DNA from: Rhabditoides inermis
Taxonomy: Eukaryota > Nematoda > Chromadorea > Rhabditida > Rhabditidae
Length of the DNA: 64,000 bases
NCBI GenBank assembly: GCA_963966185.1
Contig: CAWZYM010000229.1
Location: forward strand, 431,001 to 495,000
Reading direction: 5' to 3'
Below, one piece after another: positions 53,436-64,000 of this stretch. Within the stretch, counting starts at the first letter, position 1. Every line of letters begins with the position of its first letter. The notes beneath the pieces were generated by a model. The model was not told the origin of the DNA, searched no databases, and worked only from the letters and a program-made list of their open reading frames with translations. A program made the position numbers and the translations under genes.

Positions 53436-54729
53436 TTAGAAGGGAATGGGTGTTCCGTCACGCCTGAAGTAGCCTCCATTGTGCTCGCCAGACAGACCGG
53501 CGATCGTAGAGTGGAGCGCGTTCGCAGACTCCTCAGCCTGCAACACAACACAATTACTCACATGTCAACACATAACATAGGTAGCGGGGTTACATTGCCT
53601 CCCTCTATGTCTGCTCCTCCCCTCACCGTGATCATAGCCTTGGGTCCTCCCATGTCAGTCTGCACCCATCCGGGACAGAACGACACGCACAGGATGCCGC
53701 GCTCCTTCAGATCATGCGACAACGTCTTCATGATAGAGTTGAGGCACGACTGTAAACGGTAAAATGGGTACGGTTTGTGCATTGAATTCTAGGTACTTAA
53801 AGCTCAATGAAGACAGTCAATGAAAAAAAAACTATTTCACTAGGAAGTCCGTATAAGAGATGATTGTTTATGCAACACAACTCTATCCGATTGTATCTCC
53901 CCTTGCCTTGCCCACCTTGCTGGCCCGGTAGACGATGGACTGCATGGGTCCGCTGCCGCTCGTGTTGTCTCCGATGCTCGCCAGTCCACTCGAGATGTTC
54001 ACCAGACCCGCCCTGTGCGCAGACATCTCCGACGAGTCTGACGCCTTCACAGCAGAGTCGAGAAGGGGAAGGAACACCTGAACACATCGAGATAATCAAT
54101 ACTCGTGTATACTTGCTGGCTCACCTGGCTCATGACGAGGGCGCTGGTGGCGTTCACGTCCAGACACCTGTCAACGATTCATGATCGATATTCAATCAAT
54201 ATGAAACACCTGTTGATGTCAGCCCTGTTCGGCTCAGCGTCGATCGGGTACTTGACGAACACACCGGCGTTGTTGATCACCAGGTTCAGGGGAGACTCGC
54301 CCAGAGAAGACTTCACCTGCAACGCCCATTCAGTATATGAATATGGTTTAGACTCATGCCGTTATTGGTATTAGGAAGCGTGGCTACCGTAATCGTACCG
54401 TGTTGGCGGCAGCCTTGATAGAGTCGTCGCACTGTACGTCCAGCTTGATCACCTGCAGACGCGGATCCGACAGCGCAGACAGCTCCTAGAAAGGAAACTA
54501 TGATATATGCAAGATCGAGCGCACATAAAACAAGGAAACAACATAACAACATACTCACAATGGCCTGGTCGGGGTTTCGCGCCGCGGCGAACAGCTTCGA
54601 CACCTGTAGGAATCAGTTCATATCCAATTGAACCCCTTGAGAAACGACCTTGTCGTCCTGTAGGAAACGACGGACGAGGCCGAGGCCGATACCGCGGTTC
54701 GCACCAGTGATCAGCACGCTGTACGACAT
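53436..54729 (-). CDS. Short-chain dehydrogenase/reductase (SDR), classical type
   Basis: Eight exons from ATG 54729 to TAA at 53436, about 250 residues. The N-terminal cofactor motif TGANRGIG (TGxxxGxG) lies within [20 protein letters not shown]. It is followed by LFAARNPDQ-like sequence ([13 protein letters not shown]), [14 protein letters not shown], the NNAG motif in [13 protein letters not shown], the catalytic Ser region [11 protein letters not shown], and YRASK (YxxxK). The C-terminal GWVQTDMGG is typical of the C-factor/sniffer-like SDR group. These enzymes are cytosolic NAD(P)(H)-dependent carbonyl reductases or alcohol dehydrogenases; the substrate is unknown. All catalytic residues visible are intact. 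Confidence 0.92.
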
Positions 54730-55060
54730 TCTCGCACTGCAAAGAGACGTTTAATCAGGTTAATCAAGTTAAACATAAATAATAGAATTTATAGACATCC
54801 TAACAGGGTTTCAAGAAGAATATAGCGCAATTTTGCTGACAAACAAGTGCCGACCACTGATAACAGCTGATAACGAATGAATAAAATAGTACGCTCCCGT
54901 TGGCGAACATGTGATAAACTTTGTAAGATAGAAACGTGTAAAAATAGAAATAGAGACAGCATTCATAATTCAAATAAATATACCGGATGAGTTTGATGAG
55001 GTTTTTGAAAATCGGATTCAGAAATGACCGTCGTCATTTTTCCCGCCGCTCCTCGATCGA
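54730..55060. promoter_or_regulatory. Divergent promoter interval
   Basis: 331 bp between the dehydrogenase start codon (minus) and the membrane-protein start codon (plus). AT-rich with no clear TATA box. TTTTCCCGCC at about 55039-55048 is an E2F-like motif just before the plus-strand ATG. Confidence 0.35.
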
Positions 55061-56812
55061 ATGGTCGTCATCTTTCTGTTCCTGCCGTTGCTCTTCTCAT
55101 CGGCGGTTGCCGCCACAGCACCACCCAGTGAGTCAAGATTCTCGTTGAAGAGATGGAGAGAGGGAGATGTAGAGAGAGAGAGGGAGAGAGAGAGAGAGGG
55201 AGAGAGAGGGAGAGAGAGAGAGGAGGAGAGAGGGAGAGGGAGAGGGAGAGAGGAAGAGAGAGAGGGAGAGAGAGAGAGGGAGAGAGGGAGAGGGAGAGAG
55301 AGATAGTGGGTGTTGTGTTCTAGATGCGTGTCACGTAGACAACGTGCTTCCTTTCGTACACTTCCTCTACACCGCAGTTCTCAGCTATGACCGCAAGCTA
55401 TACGTGGCCCCCGGAATGCCCAAGGTGTGAAACGTATCGATGAAACGTATCAAATGGGCAGCTTCTCGCTCGTGTATACATATGATTGTTTGCGTGCAGG
55501 GTGAGTGTGAGATGAAGGATCGTCTCCGTTCGACGGGAGTGGGTGGGGACGTGCGATGTGTGGATGCGAGAGGGGTACCCGATGCACTACTCAAGGCTCC
55601 CAGGAAGACTGCCAATGGTCTCCCCCTTCTATCTATCTCCCCCTCCCTCCCTCTCTCTCCTCTCTCTCTCTCCCTCCCCCTCACCCTCTCCCCCTCTATT
55701 TCTCTCTGCCTCTACCATATCCATTCAGGGACTACCATATCCACGAACCAATACATATCAAAAAGCCGAGCGACTGCACTGAATGTTGGTTTAAAACAAT
55801 GGAACAGCCAAAATATGTGTTTGCGTGTTGAGGAGTACATGTGGTTCCGTCCCTTGTACGTGGACGATCCGAACAGAGAGAGGTCTCAGCAGTACGGGAA
55901 GAATACACTGGGTGTGGTGGAGGCACTGTACTCTACAAAGACACAGTATACACTGGCAACCGACCCCCCGAGGCCAGTCCAACAAGAAGTCTCATTCGGA
56001 GCATACTAGTACGTCATGTACGTTCGCCATCTTCACTTCCCATTCTTGCAGTTTCGATCCTCATGCGGGCTTTCTGAAACTGTATGAGGAGCGTACGACG
56101 AGCGCCAATCGAATTCCACACGCGATGGAGGTGCGAACAATGCGGGGGAGACTTGATGAAGGGGCGTGGTTGAGGTGGATCTGAACAAGAACAACGCAAA
56201 CAAGGGGCTGCACACGAGAACACTGTTCAATGAGATAAAGCGGACGAGGACCGGATATATCAAACCGCAAAGCATCCTGGACTTCTATAGAGGGAAGGAG
56301 AGAGGCGAATGGCCACGCACCTGCCACGGAACTTATGGGTGCATCTCTCCTCTCTCTCCTTCCATCTCCTTTTTTTTCAAGTCTATCTTCCAGATATTTC
56401 ACCTGCATATCCTATGACAATTATACGCGTGAGCTGATCCTCAATCACTGGATTCAACACAAGCTCGGCGTGTCCGGAGACACGCAGCTACAGTAATTGC
56501 CGTAACTTTGTGTCCGATTAAGTAGGCTCGATGTTTGAGTCACGATCCGAAGAAGACGACGCGCTACCCACTGTCGGCCGACTTCCACAATGTGGTCACT
56601 GCGGGGAACATTCTGGCAATCGGAGACGAACAAGACAACACAATTGTCCTGCTGAGGCACGTGTTCGAGCGGTGTGACCATCTAATGATACTCGAATACA
56701 GGTCCGGCCTCGACTTCCTCTATCGCATTAATCTACAGAACGGGAGGAAGGACGGACGCACGATCACAGAGGTACACAAGATACAGACAAAGGTGAGAGG
56801 GAGAGAGAGAGA

Positions 56813-56853
<41 letters not shown>

Positions 56854-57431
56854 AGAGAGGAGAGAGAGACGGTTCTCAGATGACTACCGGCGTGACAGCG
56901 ACGCCGTACCTGGTGTACGCAGATGAGGTGGGTATGGTGCATCGACTGTGCGAGGAGAACGGAAGATACTGCGAACACTACTACAGCCTCTTCGGAAAGG
57001 TGCTCTTTGCCCTCTCTTTCCTTCTCTCCCTCCTCTCTCTTTCTCCCTCTTTCTCCCTCTTTCTCCCTCCCTCTTTCTCCCTCCCTCTTTCTCCCTCTCT
57101 CTCCCCCCCTCTCTCCCTCCCCCCTCTCATCTCTCTCCCCTTGTAGGAGTCGCAGCTCCGCTCTGCCTGTTTCTACTCGAGCCCCTACCCCATGGAGATT
57201 GTGATGATGGCCGATCGATACAAGCCGGGCGAGATCTATGTCCTGCCATTCCTGCCCCAAGCAGGTACCGTAATCCATTATGCAACCGCTACATTACCGT
57301 ATTCCAAAGTACAGTAACCAATCACCGTATCTATTGCAGTGTACTCGCAGGCGCAGGCTCTATTTGCATCGATCAGTGCAAGTGTGATCGACTCACCCTG
57401 GCTGCCCATATACACCTTGGCTGTCTGCGTG

Positions 57432-57471
<40 letters not shown>

Positions 57472-58149
57472 CCCCCCTCTCTCTCCCTCTCTCCCCCCCC
57501 CCCCCTCTCTCTCCCTTTCTTCTTCTCTTTATCACCTACCCCTATCTAGGTTTTCATTTTCCTCTCTGGATTCATCTGCTGCCCGTTTTGCGACCGCCAG
57601 CCCATTCCCTATGATGATCTCGAAGTCGACTTTGTGGTACGTTACGGTACTCATGTTACCAATATACGGTAACCTTACCTACAGTACCTCGCGAATCTTC
57701 TTGACAAGGCGGAGGGGAAGGTGAAGGGTCAGCTGCCGGAACCGAAACGAGTGATCCGCGCCGGGGGCATACACAAGAGGTTCAGGGTGAGGTGTTCTCC
57801 CTCTCTTTTTTTTCTTCTCTCTCTCTCTCTCTCTCCCTCCCTCTCTCTTTACAACTATGAATAATGACGTCATCACGTGTGCAGCCCCCGTCTCGCTCGG
57901 AGTCTCCCCTCGTGCTGGAGCGTACTGCCGCGGGAAGGGACGGGGAAGGCATGACGGACCCGTCCACTCTCTCCACTCTGTCCACTCTCACTCCCGACTG
58001 CACTGACACAGTGCCCACCGACTACTTCAAGCACTTTGTACCCGAAGACGAGTGGCCCACTGTGCACGGTAAGTATGTGAAAGAATGAAAGACGACACTT
58101 TGTTCTTGTTGTTTACTTCCACATTTCAGGCCCTCGCTCCGAGCTTTGA
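55061..58149 (+). CDS. Single-pass membrane protein of unknown family
   Basis: About fourteen exons give roughly 630 residues. The N-terminus MVVIFLFLPLLFSSAVAATA is a signal peptide. The extracellular part has scattered Cys (NACHVDNVLPF, GECEMKDRL, RTCHGTYGYFTCISYDNYT, FERCDHLMILEYRSG, HRLCEENGRYCEHYYSLFG, RSACFYSSPYPMEI). One hydrophobic segment near residue 480-505 (IYTLAVCVFIFLSGFICC) is followed by a Cys/Pro-rich cytoplasmic tail with DRQPIPYDDLEVDFV, Ser/Thr repeats (STLSTLSTL) and the C-terminus VPEDEWPTVHGPRSEL. This indicates a type I plasma-membrane or endosomal protein. I do not recognise the family; a nematode-specific one is likely. One intron is only 44 bp (in the exon region near 56128-56171). 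Several introns are GA/CT microsatellites. Poly(A) signal at 58249-58254. Confidence 0.75.
55160..55303. repeat. (GA)n-rich tract, first intron of the membrane-protein gene
   Basis: About 140 bp of nearly pure GA/GGA repeat. Other introns of the gene have similar tracts at 56799-56851 (GA) and 57034-57137, 57433-57520 and 57811-57848 (CT). Confidence 0.92.
57433..57520. repeat. (CT)n / C-run tract in intron
   Basis: CT dinucleotides interrupted by C homopolymers (up to about 12 C) in the intron after the first part of the membrane segment. Confidence 0.9.
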
Positions 58150-58899
58150 GCGCCCATTCTACCACTTGAATGCTTATGAATTACGATAAAACGAACAGTT
58201 ATTAGTGTGTGTTATATGCGAATAGTTTTTGTGTGATAATTTGCTTGTAATAAAATAATTGTTTTGAAAAGGAGCGAGCTTTTAATAAAAAAGAAGACTA
58301 CAAGATGATACTCGTTCATGTGGAAATGAAGTGTTGTCAGTAGTAGTTCGTGCTTTGAAGCTAAGCCATTTTTCCAAAACTTTTCTCAGTACAAACATAT
58401 TTTTGTTTATTAAAGGAAGTGTACACTCTGAATTACGAAGGTGAGTTAGCACCGGGATGTGAAAATATGTTAAAAACGACTCAGTTTTGTCAATACAACT
58501 ATTTGCTGAAAATGTCTGCAAGTTGGTGAAAATTGAGCGCAAAATGTATCAAAATGCAGAAATTGGTGCCAATTGGTGCCAATTTTCAATGTTCAACAGA
58601 AATTTTCATCGACTTATACGTATCTCCGACACATAGTTGCATTGACAAAAGTGCATCATTTTCAACATATTTTCACATCCCGGTGCTAACTCAACTTCGA
58701 AATTCAGAGTGTACACTCCCTTTAAGTGTATCAAGTTCAAGGTCAAGCAAGCAGCGGCTTCATTTCTTCTTTCTTTTCGCAGAAACACTTCCTCAGCAGA
58801 CAAATGGATATGATAACGCCTGCACTGAGAAACATCCAGCTTATGACTGACATCCAGCTTACGCCTGCAATGTTACTACTTTTTATCTGTGCTATCTAA
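58150..58899. other. Convergent 3' interval carrying a MITE
   Basis: Contains the AATAAA of the membrane-protein gene (58249-58254), a TTAA-flanked MITE (58414-58721) with a short AATTGGTGCC duplication inside it (58561-58582), and the 3' flank of the acid phosphatase. Confidence 0.6.
58414..58721. mobile_element. MITE with TTAA target duplication (piggyBac-like)
   Basis: Arms of about 95 bp begin AGGAAGTGTACACTCTGAAT (left) and AGGGAGTGTACACTCTGAAT (right, reverse-complemented). TTAA flanks directly at 58410-58413 and 58722-58725. Length (308 bp), flanks and terminal AGG...TGTAC resemble the element at 9881-10178. Confidence 0.75.
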
Positions 58900-60350
58900 T
58901 CACGAACCGTTACTAGTATGACACTCTGCGTACCAATCTTCTGGTATGTATTTCTGCACGCCCATTCTCAGCGCATCCAGAGAACAGGGCTCTGCACACT
59001 TGGGGAACGCGATCCGATCCACTCTATCGGATACAGACGAGCGTTTGTAGTACATCTAAAACGTTTCGATCATGTTTTCATACTATTGTTCACCTCTATG
59101 ATGTTTGTCCCATTTCGCTCATGCATTTCGAGTATGATTACGGAAGCTGGCTCCGGCTGCTCCGGGTAAATGATATCGAAAGTAGACAGCAAGTATTGTA
59201 TAGAAAAATCGTGCTGAACATGTAAATAACATTATTTATAAATGATGAATCATACTCCGGAATAAGCGTAGAACTTCAATCGACTTTTCTGACTAGCATT
59301 TACTTGCTTGAAGCGATCCAGAATGTCAAGCAATAGCGGTCCTAAAAATACATATGAGCCTTTGCCATAAAAAAAGTTAAACTACCTCCGCGCAATCTCT
59401 TCACCACATCGTTATCGTACAACAGTTCAATCAATTGTGACATCCAATACGCATAGGTCTTCGTACCGTCTCCACTCATCCAAGACGGAGTCACGCCGCC
59501 GTGCTGGAAGTACATATGATAGGGAATGGAAGAGAGGTTTCATAACTAGAGCCATAACAATGTGGGCTACTGGTGTACCTGTTCCTGTAGCATGTATGGT
59601 TCTACTATAGCTTGCAAATTGGGCATAAAATCGGTCACTTTCACGCTGTGAAGCGATGTGACACCTAGCAGATTCTGTAAAACGAACTTTCTCTTTTATA
59701 CCTCCAATCGATAATCACCTCGAATCCATTGACGATCTCTCGATATTCCTCTCTCGAAGACGCAGCGTTTCCATATTCCGCTTCAGCAGAACAAGGAGTC
59801 TTTTCTTCACCCCCAGTACCTCAATTGCACGTTGTTTTTACTAATTCACTATTTAAAAATGCCTTACTCGATCATATTATTTTTCGATTGTGTGTACTGG
59901 AATGGCCTGCCATGGAAGGCCTTCTATCACTGAGTCATTGACAGGATACAATCCAGCCATATTCCACTCTGCTGACATCAAAGTGCGATCAAAGTCCGAA
60001 CTGCGCACGTAGATCTGACATGGAAATAGAAATGATAGTTGTAAGTAACAACTCGTCCTTACTTCTTGCGGCTTATACTGTTTGGCTAGGAACCCGTCGT
60101 ATCTCCGTCGCAGCCACTGGCCCAGCTCGTATTGCTGCCGCGCCCCCTCGCTGGAGGAACTCGTGTGACTTGACTACTATCTGTCTCACTTTGTCAATTG
60201 GTCCTTGTCTTCCATCCGAGTCTTCCCGCCGGGTGTTCTAGTTCCGTGTCGCCATAGCACATGCACGAATCGGAGGGTGTCCAAATCGGGTCCAGTCGCA
60301 TGTACAACACACAACAAAGTCGACACGACCGCACATTGCAAAAGCAGCAT
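58900..60350 (-). CDS. Histidine acid phosphatase, soluble-type C-terminus
   Basis: About nine exons. [20 protein letters not shown] is a signal peptide. The catalytic loop [13 protein letters not shown] (RHGxRTP) supplies the phosphohistidine. Further motifs are [35 protein letters not shown] (SSDxxRT), [19 protein letters not shown], and the acid-donor HD in [14 protein letters not shown], followed by [10 protein letters not shown]. The C-terminus [20 protein letters not shown] stops without a membrane segment, unlike its tandem neighbour. Such enzymes hydrolyse phosphomonoesters at acidic pH in lysosomes, the gut lumen or outside the cell; exact localisation is unknown. A donor GTACGC inside the last codons leaves open a missed final exon. 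Confidence 0.88.
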
Positions 60351-60650
60351 ATTGCACTGCGTGTTATCACGAATCTTTGTTAAAATAGGTTGGTTATCAT
60401 ATAGTTTTCTATTCTTGCGACCAACAACTTTTTGCAACTTTGTCGCATATTTTGAAATTCCCGCCACTCTGCGCTCTCTCTCACGTGTTCTCTCGCGCTC
60501 TTGCGCATGTGCGCTGTGCTGTATCTTTGAATAAAAACAACATTTATTTTGTAATATTTGTAAAACAATTCATAAAAAAACACGACTCAAAGAACCAATA
60601 ATTACAATGAGACTAGATTAGACTAGACGACAAGAAATTTTATCAAAATA
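60351..60650. other. Spacer between the two acid phosphatases
   Basis: 300 bp of AT-rich sequence forming the promoter of the downstream copy and the 3' flank of the upstream one. No further gene seen. Confidence 0.5.
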
Positions 60651-62289
60651 TCAACAGAATAAATTGGGCACTGCTCCGGCCAAAAGCGGGGTCGCCTCTT
60701 CTATTTTCTTCTGGAAACATTTCCACAGGAGTCCTATTGCAGCAATGAAAATGAATCCTAATAGAATCCACACAAAAAGAGAACCTAAACAATACAAACA
60801 TATATGCAAATATCAAAGTCCTCTCACCAATTTGATGTTCGCATTGAATCTGACACTCTTTCTTCCAGTCGTCTGGAATGTATTTTTGAACATACACTGT
60901 GAGTGCATGCAGAGAGCAGGGAGAAGGACAGTTCGGGAAGGAGAGTCGATCGACAACAGACGAGTCAGGAGACTGCTTGTAGTACAGCTGAAATGAGAAT
61001 ATCATAGCACAAGACACAAGACCCATGAGATCAATACCTCAATTTCCATAGCTCCGTTTCTCTCATGCATTTCTAGCATGATCGCAGAAGCAACTGCCGG
61101 TTGTTGTGTGTTAATGATATCGAATGTTGATAGTAATGTCGTTATGGATGTATCATGCTGCAATTGATGACAAGAACATTTGATGACAAGTGTTTTCACT
61201 TACTCCAGAATACGCATAGTATTTTAGTGGTGGTCCTAGAAATAAAATGAACCAAAAGTGGTCCTAGAAATAAAATGAAGTTTGAGTTTGAATGAAACGT
61301 CACAAACCTCCGCGCATCCTCTTCACAGCAGGCTGATCATATATGATCTTAGCTACCCGATTATAGAATGTCTTGATGTCGCTCAATACCTCGGCTGTCA
61401 CCCAAGAAGGCTGGGTGCCATTGTGGCTCTCCTAACATTTTTTTCAATAATAGAAAACCTGAAATTATTTACCAAAGACATAACAGGGTCGAGAAGAGAA
61501 GACATCGAGTCCACGAAGTCATCCACTCCTTTGTAGACTCGTGAAGACGCACCGATAGTTGCCTACATCATGGCATTTCGTGATTTTTCATCAGCTCTCA
61601 CCTGGAAGTTTCTGACAAGCTCTTGCATTTCATCACTTTTGAAAACCTTCTGTGTTTCTCTATTTACCGCGGGACAAGGAGTACCCGTATACTCCCAAAG
61701 TTCCTGTAAGAATAATGTAAGAACTTCTGTATCTAGAATTACTTACTTTATCTTCTCGGGTCTTTTTTGAATGTACTGGTATGGCTTGCCATGCAAGTCC
61801 GTCAATCACTGGATCAGCTGGTGGAAACATACCTGCAACCATTGTGACACGTATAGAATAATACAAAGATGTCACCAGCAAGATTCCACTGGGCTGACAT
61901 GAGCGTCCGGCTAAAGTCCGAGCTGCGAACGTAGATCTGAATACGGGAGTGATTGAATGCTCCCACACCCACCTCATCGGCCCTATACTCGTCGATGAAT
62001 CCTTGGTATCTGCGCCGCAGCCACTGTCCCAGACGGTACTGCTGCTCCGCCCCCAGACTACAACAACATGACATGACTGCGATGTGACGACCACGAACCG
62101 CGTGAGTTCGTTCGTTCCCTCCGGCCACTGTCCAGTGTTCTTGGCTGTGGATGGAGTGCGGGCTCCGTGTCTCCATAGCACATGCACGAATCGGAGGGAG
62201 GCAGTGGAGGCGAGCTCAGTCGCAGGCGAGAAAGAAGGCTCGTGAGAATAGACACAGTGCACCAGCAACACCACTGTGGATACGCGCAT
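60651..62289 (-). CDS. Histidine acid phosphatase, membrane-anchored
   Basis: A tandem paralog in the same orientation. Signal peptide [20 protein letters not shown]; catalytic [33 protein letters not shown] after a 44-bp intron; [54 protein letters not shown]; and [12 protein letters not shown]. Unlike the downstream copy, it ends with a membrane helix, [20 protein letters not shown], and a short basic tail, the layout of lysosomal-type acid phosphatases. All catalytic residues visible are intact. Local duplication produced the pair. Confidence 0.9.
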
Positions 62290-63206
62290 TGTGTGACTAG
62301 GGAATTCGATGTTCTTCACGTTTCCCGGGCAGAAAGTGGCAATCACGATAAGCCGATAAGCAGCACAAATAGTATCGTTTATTCGTTTTTCAACATGAGT
62401 CGGGAATCTTCAATTCGAAAATAAATACGTAATGTACACACGTATAGTGGGTCCCCCGTTTTCGCGGTAGGCGAATAATCTTTGGCCGAAGAAATGACGC
62501 AGACATTTATCAGACAACTGGGAAATTATGGAAATGAACTCCATTTTTCTCTCCTTCATGTTGTTTTCCCAAATAAGTAGCTACTAGGATGGAATTCGCG
62601 AAAATTTCGATCATACGTTTGTTTGTATACCTATCAGTCTCGTCTTCGGTAAGAATTACAATATTGTTGTATCGTACCTCGTAGCGATGTATTCCTATTT
62701 AGTTACCTGAAGCAGATCTTGTCGTGGCGCGAGAAGAACGCGTACATTGTGTATATGGATGTGTGACACGATGGCATTATTAACTCTTCATAGCCAGTGT
62801 CCTCTATTACTAGGCGGGTGGTTCAGTTGTTTATACGCCATAGTACAGAAGTGAGGAGAGGAGCCCCATTAGGTACGTGACCTCAAGCGGGCGACACCAG
62901 TCGGCTACCGAGCCGACAAACACTACAATAACAACCGAGACATTATCAACTATCATCTTCAACAACAATGCAACACAAGATATTTCAGATAGTGTATTCG
63001 CATAGAGATAGTGGCATTAGCAAAGTACGGAGAGAACCGCCATCCTTGGTTGCACCAAGGAGGGGAACTCAAGTGCATGGGCGGATTAGAGAGGGCGGGG
63101 CTAGGGGGCGCATTGCCGATTCAAGGCGGCAACACTCCCGGCCGACGAGAAGCATGTGCGGGAACGAGACGACGTCAGCATTCTCGGAGGTGATGTAGGA
63201 ACAAAG
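62290..63206. other. Interval between acid phosphatase and the next minus-strand gene
   Basis: Contains a possible short plus-strand secreted ORF (listed separately) and an open frame at 62968-63198 without splice or family support. Confidence 0.4.
62589..62766 (+). CDS. Possible small secreted peptide
   Basis: ATG 62589 opens MEFAKISIIRLFVYLSVSSS, signal-peptide-like, ending at a good donor (GTAAGA). The acceptor at 62715 joins in phase to ILSWREKNAYIVYMDV and a stop. This gives 36 residues, too short for any family assignment; it could be the 5' end of a longer alternatively spliced gene, or chance. Confidence 0.25.
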
Positions 63207-64000
63207 TCAAAACAGTGACTCTCGGTGAACAGGCAGGTTCCTCTCGGCATCTTGGCTCGTCTCAGCATCATCTTCTGACAGGAGGGGTGCGCGGTGCGTG
63301 CGGGATCTCGGTCTCTTGCGGTGTTGATGATTGGAGTCTTGGTGTAGATAGTCAACATCATAGTTACAATTAGGCAAAAGCATCAATAATACAAGATCAA
63401 TAAAACAGCGTTTTATCACTGTTGTGGGTTAAGATTGCGATGATGTGTTGTTTCTACATCCCATCTGGCTTATACAGCCATCCTCCCCCGCGAGATGTTT
63501 GATCTCGCCGCTACTCTCGTTACAAACAAGCAATACATTTATTGGGGTAAATATACAGTACAGTGGTTGACTTGCACGATTCTGGATCGCAGTATGCATT
63601 TTAACAGACACGGGAATCCCCATCTCAGCATCACTACAGAGATGCTCACTAGTACCACCACACCTCCGATTATTTGCAGGAGGTTATCCCAAAACGACCT
63701 TTTTGCGTTCTGGAACATTTGACCGTCCGTGCCCTCGTTAGTGTTCGTATTGTCTGGATCATCACCCGCAACCAACACTCCGTCAACGACTCGTGTGTTT
63801 GCATAATGTAAGACCCCTGTAATTTGCAGGGCATGATTAGTCTTCCCGCATTTTACCGAACAGTCCATTAGAACGTTTTGTTCTACCATTTGAAACGGAC
63901 CGTGTTCTCGACGGTGATTTTATCGCATCGAATGATGTCTTTGATAAAGCCATCATATACCAGGTGAGCCGTTGTTACTCTCTGGCTCAAACATGACACG
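63207..64000 (-). CDS. Type I membrane protein, 3' part (5' end beyond the right edge)
   Basis: Visible exons: one running off the right edge, ending FEPESNNGSP at a GTATAT donor (about 63960); then EQNVLMDCSVKCGKTNHALQ with two Cys, GVLHYANTRVVDGVLVAGDD, and the hydrophobic segment LLQIIGGVVVLVSISVVML followed by RWGFPCLLKC. A likely last exon ends RSRTHRAPLLSEDDAETSQD and a stop at 63207. This suggests an extracellular domain, one membrane helix and a polar cytoplasmic tail. The exact joint between the last two exons is unresolved. Family not recognised. Confidence 0.5.

Noticed and set aside
53864..54184. 106-codon plus-strand frame over the dehydrogenase gene
   Set aside because: It is antisense to exons with clear SDR motifs (SSGLASI, YRASK).

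Overview
The window is nuclear DNA of a small-genome animal, almost certainly a nematode. The evidence is short introns (several of about 44-60 bp) with (T)TTCAG acceptors, densely packed genes on both strands, and nematode-like core histones whose 3' ends carry a GGCCCTCTTTAGGGCC stem-loop. A Pristionchus-like diplogastrid or a related rhabditid is my inference; no species marker is visible. No prokaryotic, viral or organellar feature was found.

The centre (10592-40095) is a tandem array of replication-dependent core histone genes. The 3945-bp unit carries, in transcription order on the minus strand, H2A - H3 - H2B - H4, each intronless and each with its own TATA box and 3' stem-loop. There are seven complete units and a final partial one (H4 + H2B only), giving 30 histone genes: 8 H4, 8 H2B, 7 H3, 7 H2A. 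Units are almost identical. The few differences I found are in the first unit (three substitutions and a 1-bp indel), in unit 4 (loss of the H2B TATA box) and one base in the last unit. There is no H1 gene. All four genes share a 12-nt element exactly 8 nt beyond the stem-loop, which looks like an HDE-type processing signal.

Left of the array (1-10591): the 5' part of an SH2-tyrosine kinase gene (minus, running off the left edge); a divergent plus-strand gene with an Asp-run and Lys/Ala-rich tail; a small minus-strand secreted-protein gene; a poorly resolved stretch of candidate plus-strand exons (5.8-8.1 kb); tRNA-like relics; and an acidic plus-strand gene with repeated DMFS motifs whose last exon runs 16 bp into the array.

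Right of the array (40096-64000): an SLC22-like major facilitator transporter (minus) with a foldback element in an intron; a long gene-poor interval with microsatellites and a 400-bp palindromic MITE; a Pax-type paired-domain gene (plus); a short-chain dehydrogenase (minus); a large single-pass membrane protein of unknown family (plus); two tandem histidine acid phosphatases (minus), one membrane-anchored and one not; and the 3' part of another membrane protein (minus) running off the right edge. Several MITE-like inverted repeats, two of them flanked by TTAA, lie between or inside these genes.

Gene models were spliced by eye from consensus GT/AG sites and reading-frame continuity. Histone calls are essentially certain; multi-exon boundaries are approximate unless stated.
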